DNA of 64,000 bases, taken from Bacillus_BA songklensis. GTDB lineage: Bacteria > Bacillota > Bacilli > Bacillales > Bacillaceae_H. The notes under the pieces were generated by a model, which made no database searches, was not told where the DNA came from, and was given only the letters and a program-made list of their open reading frames with translations. Where the stretch lies: contig NZ_JBHRZT010000032.1 of the NCBI RefSeq assembly GCF_042649685.1, positions 128,426 to 192,425 on the forward strand, read 5' to 3'. Position numbers and translations under genes: made by a program. Shown here in pieces: positions 34,453-42,417 of the stretch. Within the stretch, counting starts at the first letter, position 1, and each line of letters starts with the position of its first letter.

Positions 34453-35448
34453 TTATTCACCCACTATTTTGGCATTTTTCATCATTTCTTCGGTTAAGGT
34501 TATGCCTTCTTGCTCAGCCGCTTTCTTGTTGATGACGAGCTCCAGGTTTTCAGGAAAGCCGACTGGAATATCGCTCGGCTTCTTGCCTTCTAGAATTTCA
34601 ACCGCCATCTTTCCGGTTGCATATCCGAGGTCATGGTATTCAAAACCATATGAAGCAAATGTTCCGCGTTTTACCGAATCGCCCTCTCCGACAAACGTCG
34701 GGATCTTTTTCTCATTCGCTACTTTTATGACCGATTCAAGAGCAGCAACTACAGTGTTGTCCTTTGGTATGTAGAAAACGTCGGCCCGCCCTACTAATGA
34801 TTCAGCTGCTTGTTTCACTTCTGAACTCGTTGACACTGTTGTTTCCACCGCTTCTAAGCCGATTTCTTTTATTACTTTCTTTGCGTTTTCTACGTTGACA
34901 ACAGAGTTTGGTTCCCCGGAGTTATAGATAATCCCCACTTTTTTGGCGTCTGGAATAAATTCTTTAATAGAGCTGATGGTTTTCTTAATGGCCTCCGGGT
35001 GAGTGTCAGAAGTGCCGGTAACATTTCCGCCCGGCTGCTCGATGCTGTTGACAAGCTTAGCTCCAACCGGATCGGTAATGGCTGTAAACAAGATCGGAAT
35101 ATCCTTTGTTGATTTGACAGCAGCCTGGGCGCTCGATGTAGTGATGGCCAGAATTAAATCATTTTGGTCAGCGACCAGGTTTTGCGCAATCATCATGTTA
35201 TTGTTCATGTCACCCTGGGCATTCTGGTAATCGATCTTTAAGTTCTTTCCTTCTTCATAGCCGGCATCTTTCAATGCAGCAATAAAGCCTTCTCTCGAAG
35301 CATCTAAAGAAGGATGCTCAACCAATTGTGTGATACCTATTTTCACGGTTTTCTTTTCTTCCTTGTTACCGCTTACTTTACTCCCCGAACCGCAGGCAGT
35401 GAGCATGAATAATGCTCCACACAGTAACGCTAGTAAAATCTTTTTCAT
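34453..35448 (-). CDS. TrpX-type ABC transporter substrate-binding lipoprotein
   Basis: A 331-residue lipoprotein: signal LALLCGALFMLTACGSG with lipobox LTAC, then the ABC_sub_bind fold (VKIGITQLVEHPSLDASREG, ILAITTSSAQAA, GVSD-like NVTGTSDTHPEA, FASYGFEYHDLGYATGKMA). Family members bind tryptophan/tyrosine or other small ligands and are normally encoded with a permease and an ATPase; neither is present on either side here. A very good GGAGGAAA site precedes the ATG. No T-box motif was seen in the 320-bp leader. Orphan gene, ligand unknown. Confidence 0.9.
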   Translation of the reverse strand: MKKILLALLCGALFMLTACGSGSKVSGNKEEKKTVKIGITQLVEHPSLDASREGFIAALKDAGYEEGKNLKIDYQNAQGDMNNNMMIAQNLVADQNDLILAITTSSAQAAVKSTKDIPILFTAITDPVGAKLVNSIEQPGGNVTGTSDTHPEAIKKTISSIKEFIPDAKKVGIIYNSGEPNSVVNVENAKKVIKEIGLEAVETTVSTSSEVKQAAESLVGRADVFYIPKDNTVVAALESVIKVANEKKIPTFVGEGDSVKRGTFASYGFEYHDLGYATGKMAVEILEGKKPSDIPVGFPENLELVINKKAAEQEGITLTEEMMKNAKIVGE

Positions 35449-35769
35449 TCGGTTTCCTCCTCGGCCAGTTTGACTGTTTTTTTAGGACCGTTTTATCTCG
35501 AGCATTTGCAAATAAGTATACGAAGCCAAATGATATTATGATAGCTTCAAGAACGATCCCAATCCGTTTTATTTAGATAATTTGTAATATTTCGATAATA
35601 TCATACCTAATAACCTAGAAACAATAGTAAATTGTCGATCATTCGGATTTCTTGGGTAATCATGTAGGTATTGATTGACTTTAATTTGTTTTAAGATGAA
35701 ACTTTATCCAAAATGCTGCGTTTCATAAGGTGATAACCATGTTTTCACTTTTACAAATGGAGGTCAAAA

Positions 35770-36876
35770 ATGAAGAAAATTAGTTTAGTAGTGTTATCCT
35801 TTATTTTGTTGTTAAGTCTCATTATTCCGACTTTCAATCATGTGCAAGCAGCGGTCTCATTTAAAGATGTACCAAGCCATCATTGGGCGAAAAAAGAAAT
35901 TGATTATCTTGTCGATAACGGAATTATTACGGGCTATAAAGATGGCACATTTAAGCCTAATAATAACGTGACCAATGCCCAAGTTGCATTGATGCTGGTA
36001 AGAGCTTTAAAGTTAAACACTAACGGTCGTCCTAACCCTAATCTGACAGATGTACCCTCTACTTATCATGCATACAAAGAAATTGCTGCTGTCATTGAGG
36101 AAGGCATTTTCCCTAAAGAGAAGAAATTTAATCCTAATAGCCCAATCACCAGGGAAGCAATGGCGAGGGTATTGGCGAAGGCATTTAAACTTCAAGGAAA
36201 CAGCGGCATTTATTTCACTGATGTCCCAACTTCTTATTGGGCTTATCAATACATTGTAAAGATTGCGTTAAATAATATTACGACCGGTTATAGCGACAGT
36301 ACATTCAAACCGAAAAATACTGTAACCCGTGCCCAATTTTCCGCCTTTATCGCTCGCTCATTAAATGAGGCATTTAAACCCTGTCCAGAAAATAGATCGA
36401 TTACAAGCGGTTTGAAGCTTAATCCTGCTAAAACATATGTATACAATTCTTTTGATGCTTGGGGAAGCACGAAAAAGGCAACCTGGTCTTACAGCGGTAC
36501 AGACAACGGGCAAGACATTTGGAATGCTGTATACGAAAGCGAACAAGGGCAATTTTCTCAAAAATATAGTTATATTGAGAACAAAGAGGGAATGACAGTT
36601 GGATTTTACAATGCCGATTCCGGGCTGCACATTCCTTATCCTTTAACTCTTAACAAAAAGTGGAGTGTAAATCGTGAGGGTATGACAATGAACTATGCCG
36701 CTACGAGTCTAACAAAAACAATCACAACACCAGCCGGCACGTTTCATAACGTCATAGAAATTAAGAATGACGATGGATACTATTATTATTACGTTCAAGG
36801 AGCAGGCCACATCCTGACGGTGGATGCCACGAAAAAACCAGCTAAAAAGATCCTTGAATTGGTTAAGCTTCATTAA
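35770..36876 (+). CDS. S-layer homology (SLH) domain surface protein
   Basis: 368 residues. A signal peptide (MKKISLVVLSFILLLSLIIP, cleaved near VQAA) is followed by three SLH domains: FKDVPSHHWAKKEIDYLVDN (about 30-85), LTDVPSTYHAYKEIAAVIEE (91-145) and FTDVPTSYWAYQYIVKIALN (151-205), each ending in an ITR/VTRAQ-like motif. They would anchor the protein to secondary cell-wall polymer. A C-terminal domain of about 165 residues (beta-rich, one Cys) has no recognised function. GGAGG ribosome site. A hairpin of the GGGTGACTC type follows the stop. Confidence 0.92.
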   Translation: MKKISLVVLSFILLLSLIIPTFNHVQAAVSFKDVPSHHWAKKEIDYLVDNGIITGYKDGTFKPNNNVTNAQVALMLVRALKLNTNGRPNPNLTDVPSTYHAYKEIAAVIEEGIFPKEKKFNPNSPITREAMARVLAKAFKLQGNSGIYFTDVPTSYWAYQYIVKIALNNITTGYSDSTFKPKNTVTRAQFSAFIARSLNEAFKPCPENRSITSGLKLNPAKTYVYNSFDAWGSTKKATWSYSGTDNGQDIWNAVYESEQGQFSQKYSYIENKEGMTVGFYNADSGLHIPYPLTLNKKWSVNREGMTMNYAATSLTKTITTPAGTFHNVIEIKNDDGYYYYYVQGAGHILTVDATKKPAKKILELVKLH

Positions 36877-36889
36877 TCATAAAGACAGA

Positions 36890-36938
36890 GGGTGACTCAA
36901 ATGGTATGCTTTTTCTACCTTTTAAGTCATCCTTTTTT
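36890..36938 (+). terminator. GGGTGAC-family terminator after SLH gene
   Basis: GGGTGACTCAAATGGTA pairs with TACCTTTTAAGTCATCC, followed by TTTTTT. It is a diverged member of the family at 27307, 40181 and 60620. Confidence 0.75.
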
Positions 36939-36942
36939 AATG

Positions 36943-37050
36943 TATAAATCCAACTTAATTTTTTAACCTCTGTCATCCAGCCTTCTTCAATTTGCGCTTT
37001 TCTGTTCTCTCACCCTGAGCAGGCTTACAAAGGTCTTATGTGGATTCATA
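36943..37050. repeat. MITE-like hairpin element, copy 7 (short, reverse)
   Basis: It has inverted ends TATAAATCCA (36943) and TGGATTCATA (37041-37050). The interior (TTAATTTTTTAACCTCTGTC, TTCTGTTCTCTCACC) is the reverse complement of the right part of the 27447 copy; both hairpin stems of the left part are missing, giving about 108 bp. Confidence 0.65.
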
Positions 37051-37244
37051 TATACGATCAGTCAAAAACAATCGATGAAAAATCCGGCGCTTTGGTAACG
37101 TTTTCTCCTACAGTTGAAATTCATGAATGGAGAAAGTGAAGAAATCATTTTTTATAAAAATATTCAAAAAAATAGAATAATTGATTGTGAAAAAGTTTCA
37201 ATGCTGGTAGAATGGAAAAAATCAAGAAAGTTTCTTAACCACTA

Positions 37245-37289
37245 ATATGGACGTGATACGTTTAGATGGAACCTCGTATGTCCATATCG
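37245..37289 (+). promoter_or_regulatory. Stem-loop in the ppc leader
   Basis: TATGGACGTGATACG and CGTATGTCCATA pair imperfectly across a short loop and are followed by TCGATTTTTATGG. It lies 116 bp before the ppc start and could be a leader terminator or an RNA control element. No protein factor can be named. Confidence 0.35.
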
Positions 37290-37404
37290 ATTTTTATGGA
37301 ATTTATTTTCCTGTTGGAATCTAGAAAAATACTAGCCAAAAGGCACATGTATTTTCTTAATAATCTTTGGAACTCTAAAATATTCTTGAAAGGCTGGGGG
37401 TACA

Positions 37405-40170
37405 TTGACAGCGAAGTTATCAGAAAAGAAGCAAAGTTATAACAATCCATTACAACAAGATGTAACATTTCTCGGACAATTGCTGAATAACGTCCTCATC
37501 CATGAAGGAGGACAAACTTTAGCTGATAAGATAGAGAAAATCCATAGAATGGCAAAATCCTTGCGTGATGATAATAATCCTTCTACTTATGAAGAATTAA
37601 AAGAAGAAATGATCAATTTAAAACCGCCATTAAGACAAAATGTCATTCGTTTTTTTTCTATTTATCTACAACTTGTCAATATTGCCGAGCAAAATCACCG
37701 TATTCGACGTCGCCGTGAATATCAACATCAGGAGGAGGCATTGATTCAACCCGGTTCTCTGGAAGCCGGTGTTGCATCTTTAATTGAGAATCAAATCTCA
37801 CCTGAGACGGTTACGGACTTGCTGCAGACGTTATCTCTCGAACTCATTATCACAGCACATCCGACAGAAGCGACAAGAAGGACTGTATTGCAAATTCACC
37901 AACGCATCGCCAATTTGTTAAAGCAATTGGATCAACCATGTACAAAACGTGAAAGAAAAGCGATTGAAGAGAGTTTGTTTAATGAGATTACAGCTTTATG
38001 GCAAACGGATGAATTAAGGGACAAGAAGCTTACTGTCATGAATGAAGTTTCAAATGGTTTATATTATTTTGATGAAACTTTATTTGACGTTTTGCCTCAA
38101 ATTCATCAAGATTTAGAAGAGGTGCTCTTTGAACAATACGATCAAAAATGGAAGGTACCCACTTTTCTGCGGTTTGGTTCATGGATTGGCGGCGATCGTG
38201 ACGGAAATCCGAATGTAACCGCTGAAATGACGTGGAAAACGTTAAAACGACAACGTCATTTAGCCATAACAAAATACAAAGAGTCACTTGAAGAATTAAG
38301 GAAGCGATTAAGTCACTCCACAAAAAGAGTGCAAGTAAGCGATGAGCTGGCTGCCTCAGTCGAGAAGGAAATGAGCTTGCTGGAAGAAGGGAAAAAATGG
38401 AGAAACGAAGATGAAGTATATCGCTGTAAAGTAACCATTATGCTTGGGAAACTGCAGTACGTGGGTCCAAACAAGAGCGGATATCGTTCATCTGACGAAT
38501 TGCTTCATGATTTAGACATGATTCAAAAAAGTATAGAAACCCATCACCCAAATGGCTACACCTTAAAACTGCTTCAAAAATTAAAACGTCAAGTGGAGCT
38601 GTTCGGGTTTCATTTGGCTTCTCTTGATATCCGAAACCATAGCGGTGAACATGAATCCGCCATTACAGAAATCTTTCATGCAGTAAATATTGCTCCTGAC
38701 TATAAGGCATTGACGGAAGAGGAAAAAGTAGATGTTTTAACAAAGGTTCTCCGGGATCCAAGGCCTTTAATTTCTATCTTTGATACTCATTCGCCAGAAA
38801 CCCAAGAGATCATTGAAGTATTTCGAATGATTAAAAAAGCCCATGAGGAGTTTGGAGAACGGGCAATTGAGGTCTATTTGATCAGCATGACACAATCAGT
38901 AAGCGACTTATTAGAGGTGCTGGTACTAGCGAAAGAAGTTGGGTTATATCGCGTTTATCCAGATGGCCGGATTGTGAGCAAGCTTCATATTGCGCCGTTA
39001 CTGGAAACGATTGATGATTTAACATTCGGGCCAAAAATGATGGAGCAATTATTCCAAATAGATTTGTACCGCAAGCATTTATCCGCTCGTAACGATTTAC
39101 AAGAAATTATGCTTGGTTATTCTGACAGCAGTAAAGATGGAGGGACCCTTACAGCCAACTGGAAACTTTATAAAGCGCAGCAAGAAATTCATGATATTGC
39201 CAAAAAGTATGATGTTCGTTTAAAGTTTTTCCATGGTCGCGGCGGTTCATTAGGCCGCGGGGGCGGCCCTCTTACTCGAAGTCTTTTATCACAGCCTTCT
39301 GAAACATTAGGTGATGGAGTAAAAATCACGGAACAAGGCGAAGTCCTTTCCTCCCGTTACTTGCTTTCCGAAATTGCCTATCGCAGTCTCGAACAAGCGA
39401 CGACTACATTGTTGACAGCGATCGCTCACATTTCAAATGAAGCGGAACAAAATCATTCGCGTTCTGTAGAATGGGAGCAAGCGATGGATGAAATTTCAGC
39501 CTATGCTTTAGAAAAATATCAATCACTTGTTTTTAAAGATCCTGACTTTTTAGCATACTTTAAACAAGCTACACCTTTACTTGAACTAGGTGCTCTTAAT
39601 ATCGGTTCAAGACCAATGAGCCGAAAAGGAAGTGAGCGCTTCGAGGATCTAAGGGCCATTCCATGGGTATTTGCTTGGACACAAAGCCGCCAATTACTGC
39701 CTGCCTGGTTTGCCGCGGGCACCGGATTGCAGCGTTTTGTGCAGAAACAAGGAAACTTGGATTTGTTGCGGCACATGTACCGCACCTGGCCGTTCTTCCG
39801 TTCCACGATTGACAATCTGCAAATGGCTTTAACAAAGGCAGATTTGACAACGGCAAAAGAGTATGCCGGCATGCTCAAAAATGAAACGGTCGGGCAAAGA
39901 ATTTTTGGCGAAATTACGAGAGAGTATAACCGAACGAAGGAAATGGTCCTGCAAATTACAGAACAAACCGATTTGCTTGATCATATTCCAAATATTAAGG
40001 AGTCTGTTCGACTTCGCAATCCATATGTTGATCCATTAAACTTTCTTCAAGTTCAACTTATTTCAGAGCTTCGTCAAAAGACAGAGAAGGACGAGGATGC
40101 TAATCAGTTGTTACGTGAAGTACTGCTTACGATCAATGGTGTTGCTGCGGGTTTGAGAAATACAGGCTGA
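37405..40170 (+). CDS. ppc: Phosphoenolpyruvate carboxylase
   Basis: A 921-residue enzyme that carboxylates PEP with bicarbonate to oxaloacetate, refilling the TCA cycle. Catalytic signatures: TAHPTEATRRTVLQIH (His of motif 1, about residue 152), GSWIGGDRDGNPNVT, LGYSDSSKDGG, and FHGRGGSLGRGGGP. The C-terminus ends with GVAAGLRNTG, the standard motif, so the protein is complete. The start is TTG at 37405 with GGGGG upstream. It is a single gene closed by a strong hairpin. Malate from the neighbouring malate synthase reaction and oxaloacetate from Ppc feed the same pool, but the units are separate. Confidence 0.97.
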   Translation: MTAKLSEKKQSYNNPLQQDVTFLGQLLNNVLIHEGGQTLADKIEKIHRMAKSLRDDNNPSTYEELKEEMINLKPPLRQNVIRFFSIYLQLVNIAEQNHRIRRRREYQHQEEALIQPGSLEAGVASLIENQISPETVTDLLQTLSLELIITAHPTEATRRTVLQIHQRIANLLKQLDQPCTKRERKAIEESLFNEITALWQTDELRDKKLTVMNEVSNGLYYFDETLFDVLPQIHQDLEEVLFEQYDQKWKVPTFLRFGSWIGGDRDGNPNVTAEMTWKTLKRQRHLAITKYKESLEELRKRLSHSTKRVQVSDELAASVEKEMSLLEEGKKWRNEDEVYRCKVTIMLGKLQYVGPNKSGYRSSDELLHDLDMIQKSIETHHPNGYTLKLLQKLKRQVELFGFHLASLDIRNHSGEHESAITEIFHAVNIAPDYKALTEEEKVDVLTKVLRDPRPLISIFDTHSPETQEIIEVFRMIKKAHEEFGERAIEVYLISMTQSVSDLLEVLVLAKEVGLYRVYPDGRIVSKLHIAPLLETIDDLTFGPKMMEQLFQIDLYRKHLSARNDLQEIMLGYSDSSKDGGTLTANWKLYKAQQEIHDIAKKYDVRLKFFHGRGGSLGRGGGPLTRSLLSQPSETLGDGVKITEQGEVLSSRYLLSEIAYRSLEQATTTLLTAIAHISNEAEQNHSRSVEWEQAMDEISAYALEKYQSLVFKDPDFLAYFKQATPLLELGALNIGSRPMSRKGSERFEDLRAIPWVFAWTQSRQLLPAWFAAGTGLQRFVQKQGNLDLLRHMYRTWPFFRSTIDNLQMALTKADLTTAKEYAGMLKNETVGQRIFGEITREYNRTKEMVLQITEQTDLLDHIPNIKESVRLRNPYVDPLNFLQVQLISELRQKTEKDEDANQLLREVLLTINGVAAGLRNTG

Positions 40171-40180
40171 AATATAAAAG

Positions 40181-40224
40181 GGGGTGACCCAAAAGGGGAA
40201 AAATCGCCCCTTTTGAGTCACCCC
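40181..40224. terminator. GGGTGAC-family terminator after ppc
   Basis: GGGGTGACCCAAAAGGGG pairs with CCCCTTTTGAGTCACCCC over 18 bp around an 8-base loop. Nearly the reverse complement of the hairpin at 27307-27348. Confidence 0.85.
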
Positions 40225-40264
40225 ACGCAATATCTTTATCTTTTCTTATTAGCTAAAAAAGATG

Positions 40265-40338
40265 GGCACTTATGCGTAAAGAATTTGACACGGGCGTTTT
40301 TGGCTCATGTCAAATTCTTTACGTGGATTTATATAGTT
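40265..40338. repeat. MITE-like hairpin element, copy 8 (reverse, left part only)
   Basis: GTAAAGAATTTGACA pairs perfectly with TGTCAAATTCTTTAC around ACGGGCGTTTTTGGC-type loop DNA, and GTGGATTTATATA closes it. It matches stem 1 and the outer end of the 27447 copy. Confidence 0.7.
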
Positions 40339-40346
40339 TGGGGAGC

Positions 40347-40362
40347 ACACCAAAAATGTTAT
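40347..40362 (+). repeat. Isolated iteron overlapping the rep stop codon
   Basis: ACACCAAAAATGTTAT is identical to iterons 3 and 13 of the array at 41746-42037, and the following AGTTC also matches. The TAA of rep (minus strand) lies inside it. Confidence 0.8.
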
Positions 40363-41612
40363 AGTTCATTCTTATACTTTTCGAGCTCTTCCCTTAGCTC
40401 TTTTCTCATTTTTAAAAACTCTTCCTCTTCCATAGGGCTTGGAAGGTCTTCAGGTTTAAAGCCTAAGGCATCAAAAAATTTTTCTTTCACTTTGGTAAAG
40501 ATATAAAGGGCATCCTCAGATGGGACACTGAGCTTGTCACCTATATCCTGTATAGCTTTTTCTTCAATGAGCCAATAGGGCAGCTTTTGCCTTGAATTTC
40601 GATAACGCGAAATTAAATAAAGCAAAAGATCCTGTTCTTTTTGCCGGGAATCCGCAACGGCCGCTTCAAGAACACCATCAGCGGACTCGCGTAGCATATA
40701 TGTTATGTATCCGATCGGGTTTTTAATATTTTTCTTGCGTGTCGTTTCCTCTATTACATGGATAACTCGTTTTTCCCCGTATTTTTCCACCCACTTATGA
40801 TAGATCTCTTCGGTTAAATGCACCCCCAGCGAAAGAGCCAGGCCCTTTAAGCGTTCATAAGAAGAAGGAACGGGCTGAAGAGATTCAAATGTATCTTCAA
40901 AAAGATTTAGTTGTTTAGGCGTTTTTTTCCTCGATTTTATCACAAACTTCACTTTTTCTACTCGCCGGCCGCTTTTCATCTCTTCCAGCTCGAACGTAAT
41001 ATCAGTCTTCTTTCCTAGTTCCTTTTGGGCCGGAACTAAAACACGTTGTTTAAAGTTTCCATATGCCGGATATAAGTCTTCAACACCCAACAACCGTCGT
41101 AAGTGTTCAAGGCTAAAGGTTCTTTCCTGCACTCTTTCATATTGCTTGAGCAGCTCATAAATGCGGATGGCATACGAGCTTTTTAATTTCACCACATTGT
41201 CCAATTTATAACTAGTGAACTCTTTCTTTAACTGCAATAGATAAGGACGAAGGAAAGGGTCAAAACGAATATCAATCGTCCCCTCGGTTTCATTGTAAGC
41301 TACATATGAAAGCCAAGCGACCTGGATGACTTTATTCTCAATCCGGACTTCAAACACTTTTTGCATAAGATCTTTCGTAATTTTTCGCAACTCGGTATAT
41401 TTAGGTGTTCCTTTTAATCCAAGCAATTTATTAAACTCTTTGATCGGCAAAGTATATGTCTTAAAATCCGAATCATCAGGTTGAATTTTGCTTGCAATAC
41501 AAAGAATGATTTTCTGCTCAGTCACACCTAGTTTATAATTCGCTTCAATTAAAAGGTTTGATTTCGTGACCAAGTTATTTGTGTTAGCTTCAACGATCTC
41601 TGACTTATACAA
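40359..41612 (-). CDS. Plasmid-type replication initiator, Rep_3/RepB family
   Basis: A 417-residue initiator protein. The N-terminal winged-helix domain starts VTKSNLLIEANYKLGVTEQK (about 14-33) and has DFKTYTLPIKEFNKLLGL, QVAWLSYVAYNETEG and SYAIRIYELLKQYERV, typical of Rep_3 proteins; the second winged helix covers about 125-225. A long helical C-terminal extension (230-417) with acidic tail follows. The TTG start at 41612 has AAGGAGG eight bases upstream; ATG codons at 41642 and 41639 are upstream of that site. Such proteins bind iterons and open the origin; 14 iterons lie 135 bp upstream. Its place on a metabolic chromosome region is unusual. No par or mobilisation gene is adjacent. Confidence 0.9.
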   Translation of the reverse strand: MYKSEIVEANTNNLVTKSNLLIEANYKLGVTEQKIILCIASKIQPDDSDFKTYTLPIKEFNKLLGLKGTPKYTELRKITKDLMQKVFEVRIENKVIQVAWLSYVAYNETEGTIDIRFDPFLRPYLLQLKKEFTSYKLDNVVKLKSSYAIRIYELLKQYERVQERTFSLEHLRRLLGVEDLYPAYGNFKQRVLVPAQKELGKKTDITFELEEMKSGRRVEKVKFVIKSRKKTPKQLNLFEDTFESLQPVPSSYERLKGLALSLGVHLTEEIYHKWVEKYGEKRVIHVIEETTRKKNIKNPIGYITYMLRESADGVLEAAVADSRQKEQDLLLYLISRYRNSRQKLPYWLIEEKAIQDIGDKLSVPSEDALYIFTKVKEKFFDALGFKPEDLPSPMEEEEFLKMRKELREELEKYKNEL

Positions 41613-41745
41613 CAGGGATTCCTCCTTAAACGCTAACATCATTATGACAAAATTCGAATTATAACGAAAGAAATTTGTTGTGATGATTAAATAGTTGAAA
41701 TAATACGAATCTTCTTATTTTTTATATGTTTTTTAGGTGGAGTAC

Positions 41746-42037
41746 GCACCAAAAATGTTATAGTTCGCACCAAAAATGTTATAGTTTAGACACCAAAAAT
41801 GTTATGTTCGCACCATTTTTGTTATAGTAGCACCAAAAATGTTATCATTCGCACCATTTTTGTTATCATTCAAGCACCAAAAACGTTATCATTCGCACCA
41901 TTTTTGTTATAGCAGCACCAAAAACGTTATTATTCGCACCATTTTTGTTATTATTCAAGCACCAAAAACGTTATCATTCGCACCATTTTTGTTATCATTC
42001 ACACCAAAAATGTTATCATTCACACCATTTTTGTTAT
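41746..42037 (+). repeat. Iteron array (14 units), candidate theta-replication origin
   Basis: Fourteen 16-bp units [GA]CACCAAAAAYGTTAT or [GA]CACCATTTTTGTTAT start at 41746, 41767, 41790, 41810, 41830, 41851, 41874, 41895, 41915, 41936, 41959, 41980, 42001 and 42022. Spacing is 20-23 bp, about two helical turns. From unit 3 on, A-tract and T-tract versions alternate strictly. The rep gene lies just to the left on the minus strand, as expected for an iteron plasmid origin. The flanking A+T-rich DNA at 41640-41740 could be the unwinding region. Confidence 0.85.
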
Positions 42038-42145
42038 AGTTGGAGGTCCGAACACTAATATTATCAAGGCTCAGCAAGGACTGAAAACAATAAAAACAGT
42101 TAAAACAATGAAAACAAATTTGTAAAACACATAAAACAAAGAGGA

Positions 42146-42339
42146 GTGTCGAATTTTGCGCCCCAATTGAAAAAGTCATACCCCATTGACGGATTAATGG
42201 TGCTACCATCAATCTATGATTTTGAGAAACGCAAAAGATCCTATGAATTATTAAAAGAAGCAGCAGGTGAATCATTTATTTTTTTTTTTTTTTTTTTTTT
42301 TTTGATTTTTTTATAAATTCCAAAAATTCATTGAAAAAC
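42146..42339 (+). pseudogene. Broken reading frame with a run of 25 T's
   Basis: GTG 42146 could start a peptide with SNFAPQLKKSYPIDGLMVLP and SIYDFEKRKRSYELLKEAAG, plausible protein sequence, which then runs into a homopolymer of 25 T's (42279-42303) coding for poly-Phe. The original continuation is lost. I do not recognise the parent family. The T-run may also serve as an easily melted DNA next to the origin, or be an assembly artefact. Confidence 0.4.
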
Positions 42340-42374
42340 CCTCATATAAGTGGTTTAATAAACGTAAATATATA

Positions 42375-42398
42375 ACATATCAGATATGTGATGTCTGA
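42375..42398. promoter_or_regulatory. Palindromic operator candidate before the GntR gene
   Basis: ACATAT-cag-ATATGT (42375-42389) overlaps TCAGATATGTGATGTCTGA (42380-42398), a 19-bp imperfect palindrome, 20-40 bp before the regulator start. The position suits autoregulation by the FadR-type protein. Confidence 0.4.
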
Positions 42399-42417
42399 AA
42401 AGTAAGGAGGGGGATTT

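Noticed and set aside
35449..35769. T-box riboswitch before the TrpX-type gene
   Set aside because: No GGGTGGnACCGCG-like T-box core or specifier stem could be found in the leader.
36288..36630. Minus-strand frames within the SLH gene
   Set aside because: Shadows of a plus-strand gene with signal peptide and three SLH domains.
41746..42037. CRISPR-like array of short repeats
   Set aside because: Units are 16 bp with 4-7 bp gaps of similar sequence, no unique spacers and no cas genes. The adjacent Rep_3 gene identifies them as iterons.
41839..42039. 66-codon plus-strand open frame across the iterons
   Set aside because: It is only the translation of tandem repeats and has no ribosome site.
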